Origin: CAYNND01 sp964528735
GTDB lineage: Bacteria > Patescibacteriota > Minisyncoccia > Phycocordibacterales > UBA2100
Direction of reading: 5' to 3'
NCBI GenBank assembly: GCA_964528735.1
Contig: CAZGUV010000017.1
Span: 1-18,691, forward strand
Length of the DNA: 18,691 nt
Part shown: positions 6,478 through 13,706 of the stretch, in pieces
Layout: each line of letters opens with the position of its first letter
Position numbering within the stretch: the first letter of the stretch is position 1
The notes under the pieces: model-generated
What the model saw: the letters and a program-made list of their open reading frames with translations, nothing else
Told to the model about the DNA's origin: nothing
Databases searched by the model: none
Program-made: the position numbers and the translations under genes

Positions 6478-7596
6478 TTATACAGTCGGTGGTGCGCTCT
6501 GACGCATCATGAGCGTCGTCATACCGATAAGCAGCAGCGCGACAAATCCGATACCCACCCACGGAAGCCACGGGTACTGCTCAGTCGGACGACTCTCCTC
6601 TCCATCGCACACATCACCTTTTTTGTCACCGTCTGTATCTCTCTGGTCACTGTTTGTTATGAGCGGACAATTATCTTGCGCGCTCACGTATCCGTCACGG
6701 TCAAAATCGTCGCACGCATCACCGACACTATTACCATCAACATCCTCCTGCTGTGCATTTGAAACTCCAGGGCAGTTGTCTCTCGTGTCTACAATCCCAT
6801 CTGAATCGGTGTCAGCTTCGATGTACATTGGGTTTGATGTAGTCACGCCTGCGCTCCCTGTAATCTTTGCCTCACCACTCAAATCAGGAGCTTCTGTCGT
6901 GTAGATAGGGACATGTCTGTCAGGACTCGAAAAGAGTTCATAACGAACGTTTGGCTCTGCAAGAAATGTAATACCGTAGGTCTGTATTCCTCCCTGTATT
7001 GGAACGAGGAGTACCTCTGCGATTCGTACTGGCTGGTCATACCACAATGTCACACTCCATGTGTCACCTGATTCTTCTGGAAAATTAAGTATATCGGTCA
7101 CATCTCCAGAGCGAGCACGAAGCGTCTTCGTGTTGCCTTTGTGTATCACTTGTACCTCTGCCTCAATCGGGCGAGACGAGAATTGTGCATACATGAACTG
7201 AATACCAGAAGCAGTCACAACTTTTCCATTCTGCGTCTTGAGTTCCATGGTGATACTATTCCCACCACTTTCAAACGGTAGGTCAGTGTATGTCTCAATC
7301 TGCCCATCGATGATTTCAGGCGTGTAGCCTTGCCCGATAGTCGCTTGATATATCGGCCCGTCTACAAGGCGCGTATTGTAGAGGAAAGGAACATAGGTAT
7401 CTCCCGTGTCACCTACTTTACGTAATACCGCACTCAAGTCTGTACCAAAACCAAATGAGAACGGGACCGTTACCAGCGTGGGGACTTTAAGAGGCGGGAT
7501 GGTGAGTGGTGTCACCTTTTGAAATGCATCGAGTGTTGCTGCGTATGTGACTGAAGACAGCACAAAACTCGCAATAAGTATGAGTGTTCGTGCCAT
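6478..7596 (-). CDS. Exported, membrane-anchored protein with thrombospondin type 3 (calcium-binding) repeats
   Basis: 372 residues. MARTLILIASFVLSSVTYA is a signal peptide. Residues about 20-255 form a beta-rich ectodomain with no family I can name with confidence. Residues 262-331 hold Asp-rich thrombospondin type 3 repeats: DTDSDGIVDTRDNCPG, DVDGNSVGDACDDFDRDGY, AQDNCP, DTDGDKKGDVCDG, which bind calcium and form paired disulfides. One helix (about 343-364) and a short tail anchor it, so the bulk faces outside. It begins one base after the stop of the DUF2339 gene and ends two bases before the DUF2127 gene. In proteobacteria DUF2339 genes often sit beside DUF3999 exported/anchored proteins; this may be the counterpart, but only gene order and topology support that. 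Confidence 0.85.
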   Translation of the reverse strand: MARTLILIASFVLSSVTYAATLDAFQKVTPLTIPPLKVPTLVTVPFSFGFGTDLSAVLRKVGDTGDTYVPFLYNTRLVDGPIYQATIGQGYTPEIIDGQIETYTDLPFESGGNSITMELKTQNGKVVTASGIQFMYAQFSSRPIEAEVQVIHKGNTKTLRARSGDVTDILNFPEESGDTWSVTLWYDQPVRIAEVLLVPIQGGIQTYGITFLAEPNVRYELFSSPDRHVPIYTTEAPDLSGEAKITGSAGVTTSNPMYIEADTDSDGIVDTRDNCPGVSNAQQEDVDGNSVGDACDDFDRDGYVSAQDNCPLITNSDQRDTDGDKKGDVCDGEESRPTEQYPWLPWVGIGFVALLLIGMTTLMMRQSAPPTV

Positions 7597-7597
7597 G

Positions 7598-9475
7598 TTA
7601 CTTTTTCTTATTGCGGATAATAAACGCGGTACTCACCATGAGCGCACCGATAACCATGAAGGTGATGATACGCACTCCTGATGGAAGCGCCCATACATCC
7701 ACAAACGCAAGGCGCGCAAGAACAAATCCGACAAGCCATGTACCAAAGAGTCGATACACCCTGATGTCACGCTGCACTCCGAGCACGTACGCACCGATAC
7801 CAAGGAGTGTATATATGATAAGTGCGACCATCACGCCAAACGAGCCATAAAAGAGCATCTCAGTGCACACACGCCAGATAGTAATGAGGAAGTAGAGTGC
7901 GCCAGTCACGACGAGTGTCGCGTACCACTGACGGTTTATCGCTGAGTTTGTTGCGAGTGCAAGATCTCTGAAATAAATACCAGTGAAAATGAGTATTGAA
8001 CCCATGATAACAAGTACCGCGAGCGCACTGTTTGAGAATGGATTGCCAATCGTAAAGAATGAAAGTACGACTGGAATAACGAACAAGAAACTCGCCTTTC
8101 GAGCCGAGGCGATATCTTTAGTGAAGAGAAATGCGAGAATAGTGACTGCTGCAGCTTCAAGAGCGTATGCAATCGTAAGTGCATTACCTTCGAGCTCTGT
8201 CGCTGTCGCTGAACCGATGTAGACGATAGCGAGTGCTGCATACAAGTAGAATCCTTCCCGCTTTTCGGTCATCAAGAACGCACTGTACGCAGCGCAGACT
8301 GAAAGGAGTGCCCAGCCAGCGAATGAGAGACTTTGCCAAACTTGCGGAATCATGCCGAGAATCGCCACAAGCAGTATCATCCCGTGAATCGTGACTGCTG
8401 CGGCTTCGCCGTCGTATTCACCTGGCTGTTTTGCAAAGCTCTTTGTACGAATCACAAAGAGTGCGTATGTGCCACCCAAGAAAAGCGCCGCCCACGCAAA
8501 GACAGGCATCATCTGTGCCTCTCTAGTGAAGACTGTTGCAATCCACATCAGTAAGAGCGACGAGTTTGCGGTCATTGCGATAACATCTACCTTGCGAATG
8601 CCTTTTGTTTTTTGTGCAGTAAAGAGCTGGAGCGCAAACAGTATCACCGCATAGAAACATTCGATGAGAAATACTGTGTCGCGTGCGGTACCTGAGCTAC
8701 CAAGCGCGAACATACTATAGAACCACAAAAAGAGCGCAGTCGTGATGTGAAGCTCAGGGTAGTCTCGAAGCACTCCGAGGATCGCTGTTGCGATAAGTAG
8801 TACACCAAAGTACATGAAGAGCGCTACGACATCAGCTGATGGCGATGCTGTAAGAAATGGTGCAGCACCGAGAAGCACAATAGCAATTGTCGCGAGTGGT
8901 CGTCGATTGTAGAGAATACTCGCACCAGCAACAAATGCAGAGACTACAGCCATGAAGATGAGCGCGAGTGTTGGCGTGAAGAAATCGTACAACGAACGAC
9001 CAGCAAATGTCGTCAAAATAGTGACGCCCGCACCAAGCACCAAGAAAATATCTGCTTGTTGTGGATGCACTTTGTATCGTACAAATCCAACAACCATAAG
9101 CAGTGCCCCCGCGAGAAGTCCGAGTGTGATGCGACCCATTGGTCCTATCCAGTTATTTGCAATTGCATACGAAACAAACCACCCAAATGCGAGCAATATG
9201 AGTATCGCACCCACCTTTAGGAGCCAGTCTTCTTTAAGCCAATCTCCGACTGTACGTCCGCCTTGTGTTGGAATGAATGCTTCAGAGGTGCGTGCCACTT
9301 GCGCAGTCGGTGCAGGAGTCTGGCTTGATTGAGTCTGAGGCCTTGCTTGAGTCTGCACTTGTGCTCCAGAGTCAATCAATGAGCGGAGATATTGTTCAAG
9401 CATTTTTGAGCGAGAGCGCGCATTGAGTGCAATAATAAGAGCTACAACGCTTATACAAAACGTAATAAATTCCAT
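7598..9475 (-). CDS. DUF2339 large polytopic membrane protein
   Basis: 625 residues. One N-terminal helix (about 3-20) precedes a short basic/amphipathic stretch and a Gln/Pro/Thr/Ala-rich linker (about 35-62). Then GGRTVGDWLKEDWLLKVGAILILLAFGW, the hallmark start of the DUF2339 (PF10101) core, leads into about sixteen closely packed helices up to the basic end RNKKK. These proteins are predicted inner-membrane proteins without an established reaction; the architecture suggests a scaffold or transporter-like body. It is the first gene of a three-gene cassette and runs directly into the thrombospondin-repeat gene (TAA at 7600-7598, next ATG at 7596). TATACT lies exactly 6 nt before its ATG and is preceded by TG (an extended -10), so the transcript should start at the A of ATG. 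Confidence 0.92.
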   Translation of the reverse strand: MEFITFCISVVALIIALNARSRSKMLEQYLRSLIDSGAQVQTQARPQTQSSQTPAPTAQVARTSEAFIPTQGGRTVGDWLKEDWLLKVGAILILLAFGWFVSYAIANNWIGPMGRITLGLLAGALLMVVGFVRYKVHPQQADIFLVLGAGVTILTTFAGRSLYDFFTPTLALIFMAVVSAFVAGASILYNRRPLATIAIVLLGAAPFLTASPSADVVALFMYFGVLLIATAILGVLRDYPELHITTALFLWFYSMFALGSSGTARDTVFLIECFYAVILFALQLFTAQKTKGIRKVDVIAMTANSSLLLMWIATVFTREAQMMPVFAWAALFLGGTYALFVIRTKSFAKQPGEYDGEAAAVTIHGMILLVAILGMIPQVWQSLSFAGWALLSVCAAYSAFLMTEKREGFYLYAALAIVYIGSATATELEGNALTIAYALEAAAVTILAFLFTKDIASARKASFLFVIPVVLSFFTIGNPFSNSALAVLVIMGSILIFTGIYFRDLALATNSAINRQWYATLVVTGALYFLITIWRVCTEMLFYGSFGVMVALIIYTLLGIGAYVLGVQRDIRVYRLFGTWLVGFVLARLAFVDVWALPSGVRIITFMVIGALMVSTAFIIRNKKK

Positions 9476-9481
9476 ATAACT

Positions 9482-9487
9482 AGTATA
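9482..9487 (-). promoter_or_regulatory. Extended -10 of a leaderless promoter for the DUF2339 cassette
   Basis: TGATATACT on the minus strand: TGn plus TATACT, then exactly 6 nt, then ATG at 9475. No good -35 is visible at 16-18 nt. The predicted +1 is the start codon itself. Confidence 0.65.
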
Positions 9488-9509
9488 TCACCGAAAAAAT
9501 TGCTCCCGA

Positions 9510-10232
9510 CTAGATGCGTGTCCGAGACCGAGTCGGCTCAAATATCTGCGGACTCCCACTTGCCTCCTTGTACTGCTTTGCGAAATCATCAGGCGTGGTC
9601 GGACATCCGGACTTTTTTGCTTCATCGCGAGACATCTCCACATGAAATGGGTCAGCGCGGAGCACTGGATTTGTCAGACCCGCTGATTTTGTTTCTTCGT
9701 GGAGTATTTTCATGAACTCCTTGTCTTTTGCGGTGATCGCGCCCGCACCGCACTTTGGATAGCACGGCAACGAACAGTTAAAATCAGCAGCTAGTCCTAT
9801 CTGGTGCGCAGAGCCATACGCCGGATTACATGACTGTCCTCCACCGAATCCAGATTTACCAGTGCGACAATTTCTATCTTGCTCGGTCTGGGTACGCATG
9901 AGGCTATCGATGCACACTTTTCTATCTTTTACGCGTTCCTCTACTTTTTTTATGAGTCCTGAGAGCCGACTCGCGAATTCTGGACACACTTTTTTGCCTT
10001 CACCTCTAATACGAGGGCTATTTCCACGTCTTTGAATCTCTGCCATGTTTCGAGAACCATCGGTAAGATGGAGGAGTTTTGCTGTCGGTTCGTCAATACT
10101 GTCGACCGAGTGGAGTCCGTAGAGGCGAAGTGTTCTCAATTCTTCAGCGGTAGGGACACGAAACGTCGCTGCAAATGAAAGTGTTGCAAGTCCAGTGAGA
10201 AAGATGCACACACTTATGAGGACACGTATCAT
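9510..10232 (-). CDS. Exported M15-type (VanY-like) peptidase, cysteine-rich
   Basis: 240 residues from the ATG at 10232. MIRVLISVCIFLTGLATLSFA is a signal peptide. The C-terminal half shows the LAS-type zinc site: GSAHQIGLAADF (H143, D150) and DPFHVEM (H197, with D194 nearby), as in D,D- or L,D-carboxypeptidases and endopeptidases that trim peptidoglycan stem peptides. The N-terminal 100 residues contain a helical segment of charged repeats (about 85-110). About ten cysteines in the mature protein, including NCSLPCYPKCG next to the active site, suggest several disulfides. The open frame continues another 114 codons upstream, but that part is unlike protein and overlaps the divergent gene's promoter and first codons, so I start at the signal peptide. 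TCTACT, 6 nt before the ATG, is a weak -10. Likely works on the cell wall outside the membrane. Confidence 0.85.
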   Translation of the reverse strand: MIRVLISVCIFLTGLATLSFAATFRVPTAEELRTLRLYGLHSVDSIDEPTAKLLHLTDGSRNMAEIQRRGNSPRIRGEGKKVCPEFASRLSGLIKKVEERVKDRKVCIDSLMRTQTEQDRNCRTGKSGFGGGQSCNPAYGSAHQIGLAADFNCSLPCYPKCGAGAITAKDKEFMKILHEETKSAGLTNPVLRADPFHVEMSRDEAKKSGCPTTPDDFAKQYKEASGSPQIFEPTRSRTRI

Positions 10233-10283
10233 ACCCAAAGTAGACCACGAATATCTCATATCGGCAAGGCACAATGGGGATGG

Positions 10284-10289
10284 TATACT
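10284..10289 (+). promoter_or_regulatory. Extended -10 of a leaderless promoter for the four-helix membrane gene
   Basis: TGGTATACT on the plus strand (TGn plus TATACT), then 6 nt, then ATG at 10296. This decides the start: the in-frame ATG at 10290 touches the -10 and would lie upstream of the transcript. A 4/6 -35 (TCGGCA, 10261-10266) is 17 nt away. Confidence 0.65.
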
Positions 10290-10295
10290 ATGCTC

Positions 10296-10637
10296 ATGCT
10301 CGCTATCCACCTCATATCTGCACTTTTGAGCGGTATATACGGCGCAACGACCCTCTTCAACGTGTTTCGCGGTGCGAAGCTTCATGTAGGGCGCTCGGCA
10401 CTTATCTTGGGCATCCTTCTCGCCTTGAGTGTAACGAGTGGGCTCGCGCTCGCTGTAAGCGTCGGTGCATCGGTGCTTTCGGTTTGTGACAATATTGCAC
10501 TCTACATTACTTTTTTCGCAGTAGTGTACGCAACGATTGGATATCGATACGGCAGACGCAGTGTCATCACTCACCTCTCGTGGAGTTTCGCGTATGCGAC
10601 ACTGACACCAATCGTACTTATCGTACTCGGCTTTTAA
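10296..10637 (+). CDS. Small four-helix membrane protein, unknown function
   Basis: 113 residues, the only core gene on the plus strand. Four hydrophobic segments: about 2-20 (LAIHLISALLSGIYGATTL), 33-57, 61-82 and 91-112, with short basic loops (RGAKLHVGR, GYRYGRR). There is one histidine in helix 1 and one cysteine, but no motif I can tie to a family. It is divergent from the peptidase gene and convergent with the ABC ATPase gene, whose stop it overlaps: the palindrome TTAA at 10634-10637 supplies both stop codons. The predicted transcript begins at the ATG. Function unknown; topology and a good promoter make it credible as a real gene. Confidence 0.8.
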   Translation: MLAIHLISALLSGIYGATTLFNVFRGAKLHVGRSALILGILLALSVTSGLALAVSVGASVLSVCDNIALYITFFAVVYATIGYRYGRRSVITHLSWSFAYATLTPIVLIVLGF

Positions 10638-11380
10638 GGCTTGATGAGCTCAGTGAGTTTGTCTTCGAGGGCAAATACTTCCTGTGTTCGCCTCGGACGC
10701 GGACGTGGCAAGTCATTGACGATAAGTGCTTCGAGCTTGCCCGGACGTGGAGTGAAGACACCGACTCTATCAGCGAGCTCGACCGCTTCAGGGATGAGGT
10801 GTGTCACCATGATAATGGTCGGCTTTTCCTCTGCCCACAAATCAAGGAGTTCTTGGCGGAGTTCTTCGGCGGTAAATGTATCAAGCTCAGAAAATGGCTC
10901 GTCCATAAAAATAACCTGTGGCTTCATCACAAACGCACGCGCAAGTCCTACGCGCTGGCGCATACCACCTGAAAGATCTTTTGGCCGCGCACGAGCAAAC
11001 TGTTCGAGCTTAAATCGCTTGAGTTGTTCGTGTACCCGTACTTTTTTTTCATCTTCATGCACATAGTTTGCGGTCAACCCAAAGCCAATGTTTTCTTCGA
11101 TTGTCATCCACGGCATGAGTGCGAAATTTTGAAATACGTACCCAACTTTCCCCGGGACAACATCTGGATGTCGGTGCACCTCACCGACTGTCTGTGTATC
11201 AAGTCCTGCCATGATACGCATGACGGTCGACTTACCTGACCCCGATGGCCCGACGAGCACAAAAAACTCACCCTTGTGCACAGTGAGCGAAATATCTTTT
11301 ATAGCAATAAAATCTCTACCTGAAGCGTCTTTGAATTGTTTGCTGACTCTCTCAAGTGTGATGAGTGGTTCTTTGTGCAT
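10634..11380 (-). CDS. ABC importer ATP-binding protein, nitrate/taurine (NitT/TauT) type
   Basis: 248 residues with the full ABC ATPase set: Walker A GPSGSGKST at 44-52, Q-loop Q84, signature LSGGMRQR at 136-143, Walker B VIFMDEP at 156-162, D-loop SELD, and H-loop H194 in MVTHLIPEA. Closest in style to SsuB/TauB/NrtD proteins, which power uptake of sulfonates, nitrate or similar small anions. It follows the permease gene by three bases (TAA, AAT, ATG), so the two are translated together. No substrate-binding protein gene is in the window, so the cargo cannot be named. The C-terminal LPRPRPRRTQE stretch is basic. The gene is convergent with the membrane gene to its left, sharing TTAA. Confidence 0.93.
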   Translation of the reverse strand: MHKEPLITLERVSKQFKDASGRDFIAIKDISLTVHKGEFFVLVGPSGSGKSTVMRIMAGLDTQTVGEVHRHPDVVPGKVGYVFQNFALMPWMTIEENIGFGLTANYVHEDEKKVRVHEQLKRFKLEQFARARPKDLSGGMRQRVGLARAFVMKPQVIFMDEPFSELDTFTAEELRQELLDLWAEEKPTIIMVTHLIPEAVELADRVGVFTPRPGKLEALIVNDLPRPRPRRTQEVFALEDKLTELIKP

Positions 11381-11383
11381 ATT

Positions 11384-12133
11384 TTATTCCGCCATTTGCT
11401 GATGAGACCAATCAAGAAGTGCGAGCCAGACGAACCGATTGAATACGAAAATAAGAAGAAGAAAACCTGCAATACCAAATGCAGTGATGCCAACACTTTC
11501 TGCATTTATGGTGAAGAAATGACCGAGCCCCTGTTGAGCGTTTACAACCATTTCAGTTGCGATCAACGCCTCCCAGCCTTCGCCAAGTCCGATGACCGTA
11601 CCGGTGATAACTCCAGGGAGTGACACTGGAATTATAAATTTTGTGTAGTACTGCACCCCACGCAGATTATAAATCTGTGAAGCGTCTTGCCAGTCACTGC
11701 GCACCATCTTGAGCGCACTGATGATAGAGAAAAGTATCGGCCACATGATGGTAATCACTAAGAAAAATATAATGGTCGAATCTACATTCTCGGGGCCGAG
11801 TACATACACAGCCATAGGCATCGCCGCAAACGTCGGAAAGCTCTGAAGCACATCAAAAATCGGAAGTGCGACTCTCCCGCGCATGCCTTGGTAAAAAGAA
11901 ATGGCGAGTATCCATGCGCATGTAACAGAGATGAAATATGCAATCGCTAGTCTATACGATGAGAGAGCCAAATCAGCCATGAGTGGACCAAAGGCTATAT
12001 TTCCAATCTGTGTTCCGACAAACAAAAAGACAAAAGGAAACGCTGCAAGAAACAGCGTGAACATAAGAGACGTCATCGTTGGATATATCATCCGACGATG
12101 GTGATGCTTATGGTGAACTTTTTGCTCAAACAT
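11384..12133 (-). CDS. ABC importer permease, NitT/TauT type
   Basis: 249 residues from the ATG at 12133. Six or so helices, with the binding-protein-dependent permease EAA loop at DASQIYNLRGVQYYTKFIIPVSLPGVITG (about 160-190), where the ATPase docks. The cytosolic N-terminus is unusually histidine- and lysine-rich (HHKHHHRR at about 7-14), which might bind metal. The frame stays open 19 codons further upstream, but TACACT exactly 6 nt before the ATG at 12133 argues for a leaderless start there. It works with the adjacent ATPase as half of a type I importer; the periplasmic-type binding component is not seen here. Substrate unknown. Confidence 0.9.
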   Translation of the reverse strand: MFEQKVHHKHHHRRMIYPTMTSLMFTLFLAAFPFVFLFVGTQIGNIAFGPLMADLALSSYRLAIAYFISVTCAWILAISFYQGMRGRVALPIFDVLQSFPTFAAMPMAVYVLGPENVDSTIIFFLVITIMWPILFSIISALKMVRSDWQDASQIYNLRGVQYYTKFIIPVSLPGVITGTVIGLGEGWEALIATEMVVNAQQGLGHFFTINAESVGITAFGIAGFLLLIFVFNRFVWLALLDWSHQQMAE

Positions 12134-12139
12134 GCCTCT

Positions 12140-12145
12140 AGTGTA
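12140..12145 (-). promoter_or_regulatory. -10 element of a leaderless promoter for the ABC operon
   Basis: TACACT on the minus strand, 6 nt (AGAGGC) before the ATG at 12133. The AGAGG in between is too close to the ATG to serve as an SD. Confidence 0.5.
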
Positions 12146-12182
12146 GCGCACAAATAGAGTACTCGTACTCAGTCCGTGGACA

Positions 12183-12584
12183 TCAATCAATACGACCCTC
12201 AGACTTCAGCCATGCAAGCACTTCCTTACCGGTACTTGTATGAGGCACATCGGTAGCGCTTGTGACAAAACGCATTTCTTCTATTTCAGATGCTGGAGTA
12301 AGGGTGCCGGTATAGTCCGCGACGAAGCACCGCATTTCGAGTCGCTTACCTGCATGTTTTCCATGGGCAACCCCAACAAAAGTGTGGAGATGCTCAATAC
12401 TGTCTCGGATTATATCAATGCTCAATTCCTCCTTCAGCTCACGTATAAGTGCATCCTCATCTGACTCATCAGGCTCTGGCTTACCTCCTGGGGTGTAAAA
12501 AGTGTCGTTACCAGCACTCCTCACACACAATAGTTTTCTATCGACAATATGCGCCCACATGACTTTTACAATCGTTTCTTGCAT
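12183..12584 (-). CDS. Nudix hydrolase
   Basis: 133 residues from the ATG at 12584. The Nudix box is complete except for its last glycine: G34-x5-E40-x7-REL-x-EE-L with R48, E49, E52 and E53, followed by S55 where G is usual. This box binds magnesium for hydrolysis of nucleoside diphosphates linked to another group. The opening ETIVKVMWAHIVDRKLLCVRS and FYTPGGK are typical of the MutT-like/NTP-pyrophosphatase core. Substrate cannot be read. The frame extends 74 codons upstream, but that part runs through the GC-rich terminator and the neighbouring gene's 3' end, so the shorter start is chosen. TATCGT, 6 nt before the ATG, may be a weak -10. Confidence 0.9.
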   Translation of the reverse strand: MQETIVKVMWAHIVDRKLLCVRSAGNDTFYTPGGKPEPDESDEDALIRELKEELSIDIIRDSIEHLHTFVGVAHGKHAGKRLEMRCFVADYTGTLTPASEIEEMRFVTSATDVPHTSTGKEVLAWLKSEGRID

Positions 12585-12611
12585 AGAACGACGATACCTT
12601 ATGAAAAAATA

Positions 12612-12652
12612 AATGCAAAGAGAAAGCCGCGCGTCGTTGCCTCCGCGCGGCC
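12612..12652 (-). terminator. GC-rich rho-independent terminator
   Basis: GCCGCGCG (12651-12644 on minus), a 10-nt loop, CGCGCGGC (12633-12626), followed on the minus strand by TTTCTCTTT: a strong 8-bp all-G/C stem with T-rich tail. It ends the small gene at 12683-12928. Confidence 0.8.
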
Positions 12653-12682
12653 TGGGATAGAGTACCGAGATGACGTCCCAGA

Positions 12683-12928
12683 TCACCCGAGAATCGAGCC
12701 TTCGAACCAACGTGTCCGAGCGGGGCTTGCGCTGTTCGGATACCGCGGTCGTGTCCGCACCCTGTTTGGCGAACCATTCAGGAAACGGTTGGCACTTTCG
12801 GCCCATCGTTCGAGCTGCTCTGGTGTCATCGGCGGCCCCGTCGTTGCCGGCGGAGCTGGGTCGTACATTCGCGACCCTGGAATCTCAAAGAAGGCGTCTA
12901 GACCCTCTTCGTCCTCGTCTTGAGTCAT
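12683..12928 (-). CDS. Small orphan protein with SD site and own terminator
   Basis: 81 residues from the ATG at 12928. The protein is acidic at the start (TQDEDEEGLDAFFEIPG), Pro/Thr-rich in the middle (DPAPPATTGPPMTPEQLE), and Arg/Ser/Pro-rich at the end (RVRTRPRYPNSASPARTR). No domain or membrane segment is evident. GAGGG lies about 8 nt before the ATG, a convincing SD, rare in this window; a dedicated GC-rich terminator follows. A TTG start 25 codons upstream would add a hydrophobic leader, but has no SD. The composition is more GC-rich than the neighbours, hinting at different origin. No homolog recognised; coding status rests on the SD, open frame and terminator. Confidence 0.6.
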   Translation of the reverse strand: MTQDEDEEGLDAFFEIPGSRMYDPAPPATTGPPMTPEQLERWAESANRFLNGSPNRVRTRPRYPNSASPARTRWFEGSILG

Positions 12929-13020
12929 ATTTCCATCCCTCGCTGGGCTTGTGCAGAAACGTAGCGTGCCAGCAAACGATACGCGCAAAAATGCTAGCAA
13001 CAAAAATATGAAAAGTCGAA

Positions 13021-13671
13021 TTACCAGAGGTGCGAGTGGTCATTCCATGTGACTGCACGCCAGCCGTGCTTTTGATCATACGTAAAGTGTGAAAGGCTTG
13101 TGTTCATACAACGAAACGTGTCGTAGAGATGCAAAAGATATTCAGGCTGTGGGTGTTGTCTACACGCGACCCAAGTGAGCAGTGTGTACAAGAAAAACTG
13201 ATGCGACACAAGTGCGATGCGCTGCTCCGGTCTCTCCTCGATTGCACGCATAACTCGCTCAGCTCGGGCTGCTAGATCATCAAATGTTTCTTCGTTTTCG
13301 AGCCGCTCACGTGAGCGCGCAAGATATCGTGCATGCACAACATCTACGGTAGCAACGATGCGTGGGTCAGTGCGCGACGCACCAACTACTGATGTTGGTA
13401 AGATACGCTCATGCGCATCCTCAAGTATGTGCAGTGGTGTCTGCGCATGCATCGCAATCATCTCAGCGGTCTGGTGAGCTCGAGTATAGGGACTCGTCAG
13501 TACAACATCTACTTTTATTTCTGATTCAAATCGCCGTGCCGCCTTGAGTGCCTGAAGTCTTCCTTCCTCTGAGAGGAGCGCCGTATTGCTTTCGCGCATG
13601 TTGTGTCTGTTTCCTTCACTTTGCCCATGTCGAATACAGGTCAGATGCTTTACGTTATCAGGATGAGTCAT
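13021..13671 (-). CDS. Histidine phosphatase (phosphoglycerate-mutase-like) superfamily protein
   Basis: 216 residues. RHGQSEGN at 14-21 places the phospho-accepting histidine at H15; R64 in SPYTRAHQTAE is the second phosphate-pocket arginine; H157 in LVSHQFF is the second catalytic histidine. These identify a branch-1 histidine phosphatase, which could act on a sugar phosphate, a nucleotide or a phosphoprotein; the insertion and the substrate pocket do not match true cofactor-dependent glycolytic mutase well enough to name it. Cytosolic, no signal peptide. TACAAT lies exactly 6 nt before the ATG at 13671, so a leaderless message is expected. It is transcribed after, but apart from, the dnaX operon, 32 nt downstream of the dnaX stop. 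Confidence 0.9.
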   Translation of the reverse strand: MTHPDNVKHLTCIRHGQSEGNRHNMRESNTALLSEEGRLQALKAARRFESEIKVDVVLTSPYTRAHQTAEMIAMHAQTPLHILEDAHERILPTSVVGASRTDPRIVATVDVVHARYLARSRERLENEETFDDLAARAERVMRAIEERPEQRIALVSHQFFLYTLLTWVACRQHPQPEYLLHLYDTFRCMNTSLSHFTYDQKHGWRAVTWNDHSHLW

Positions 13672-13677
13672 TATCGT

Positions 13678-13683
13678 ATTGTA
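13678..13683 (-). promoter_or_regulatory. -10 element of a leaderless promoter for the histidine phosphatase gene
   Basis: TACAAT (5 of 6 to consensus) on the minus strand, exactly 6 nt (ACGATA) before ATG at 13671. It sits right after a short hairpin with T-run that may end the dnaX operon. Confidence 0.6.
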
Positions 13684-13687
13684 CAGG

Positions 13688-13706
13688 TAAAAAAGCGCTC
13701 GCTTTA
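13688..13706 (-). terminator. Possible weak terminator of the dnaX operon
   Basis: On the minus strand AAAGC-GAGC-GCTTT followed by further T residues, overlapping the dnaX stop codon. The stem has only 5 bp, so it may be weak. Confidence 0.4.

Noticed and set aside
10233..10574. N-terminal extension of the peptidase frame
   Set aside because: It precedes a clear signal peptide, overlaps the divergent promoter and gene, and has no protein-like composition.
10580..10972. 130-codon plus frame antisense to the ABC ATPase
   Set aside because: A mirror of a strongly conserved ATPase gene; no start signals.
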